From Clostridia bacterium (GTDB lineage Bacteria > Bacillota > Clostridia > Christensenellales > Borkfalkiaceae): a stretch of DNA of 5,836 nt. A model generated the notes under the pieces. The model did not search any database and had not been told where the DNA came from. It was given only the letters and a program-made list of their open reading frames with translations. The stretch spans positions 1 through 5,836 of the forward strand of contig JAGBYC010000180.1 of assembly GCA_017628935.1 (NCBI GenBank). The letters are read 5' to 3'. Within the stretch, counting starts at the first letter, position 1, and each line of letters starts with the position of its first letter. Below are positions 5,658 through 5,836 of the stretch, piece after piece. A program made the translations under genes and the position numbers.

Positions 5658-5836
5658 ATGAAAACTGTAAGCGTTATGATAGTAGGCGTAGGTGGGCAAG
5701 GTACTTTACTTGCAAGCCGTATACTTGGTAATCTTGTTCTTAAAGAAGGCTACGACGTAAAGGTTAGCGAAGTTCACGGTATGAGCCAACGTGGTGGTAG
5801 TGTAGTAACTTACCTTAAATACGGCGAAAAAGTTCA
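5658..5836 (+). CDS. iorB: Indolepyruvate:ferredoxin oxidoreductase, beta subunit; partial, cut by the right edge
   Basis: Fifty-nine complete codons are visible, beginning MKTVSVMIVGVGGQGTLLAS. The glycine-rich GVGGQGTLLASRIL (10-23) and EVHGMSQRGGSV (38-49) are the hallmarks of the gamma-type domain of 2-oxoacid:ferredoxin oxidoreductases, which IorB consists of. The start lies 4 nt after the iorA stop, and its ribosome binding site AAGGAG (5645-5650) is formed by the last codons of iorA, so the two subunits are translationally close, as expected for a two-subunit complex. Full-length IorB is usually around 190-200 residues, so roughly a third is present. Confidence 0.93.
   Translation, partial: MKTVSVMIVGVGGQGTLLASRILGNLVLKEGYDVKVSEVHGMSQRGGSVVTYLKYGEKV

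Noticed and set aside
1..5836. CRISPR arrays, insertion sequences, tRNA or rRNA genes
   Set aside because: No regularly spaced repeats, transposase frames, terminal repeats or RNA gene signatures were seen.

Overview
The window looks like a chromosomal stretch from a low-to-moderate-GC (roughly 40% by eye) anaerobic member of the Firmicutes/Clostridia. The evidence is AAGGAG-type ribosome binding sites 4-7 nt before the starts, sigma-A-like TTGACA/TATAAT promoters, TAA stops throughout, a ferredoxin-dependent 2-oxoacid oxidoreductase, and a small membrane protein of a type I associate with clostridial genomes. No genus can be named from the sequence alone.

Layout. (1) 1-244, minus strand: the 5' part of a small membrane protein gene cut by the window edge, preceded by two possible promoters. 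(2) 431-460: a perfect 10-bp stem terminator between this gene and the next. (3) 525-2072, minus strand: a complete 515-aa sodium:solute symporter (SSS family) with its own promoter. (4) 2073-2275: a 203-bp divergent control region with a minus-strand promoter for the symporter and a plus-strand promoter for the operon on the right. The plus-strand promoter has a perfect 8+3+8 palindrome between its -35 and -10 boxes, and its leader has a 9-bp hairpin next to the ribosome binding site. (5) 2276-3910, plus strand: an AMP-forming acyl-CoA ligase reading frame interrupted by one in-frame TAA at codon 491. The residue-491-onward domain, with the catalytic lysine, remains fully readable after the stop. 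(6) 3923-5653: iorA, the alpha subunit of indolepyruvate:ferredoxin oxidoreductase. (7) 5658 to the window end: the start of iorB, the beta subunit.

How the genes fit together. Symporter, CoA ligase and IorAB together suggest a pathway for aryl acids. The transporter would import an aryl acid such as phenylacetate or indoleacetate, the ligase would make the aryl-acetyl-CoA, and IorAB would reductively carboxylate it to the aryl-pyruvate for aromatic amino acid synthesis, or run in reverse during amino acid fermentation. This is inference from context; the substrates are not proven by sequence. The single nonsense codon in the ligase is the main puzzle: either the allele is recently broken (or the base is an error), or the stop is read through.

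At the scale of the whole window, the tetranucleotide GATC was not found anywhere in my reading, and AGCT was found only in the partial gene at 1-244. Both absences are larger than base composition would predict and suggest past or present selection against these sites, for example by restriction-modification.
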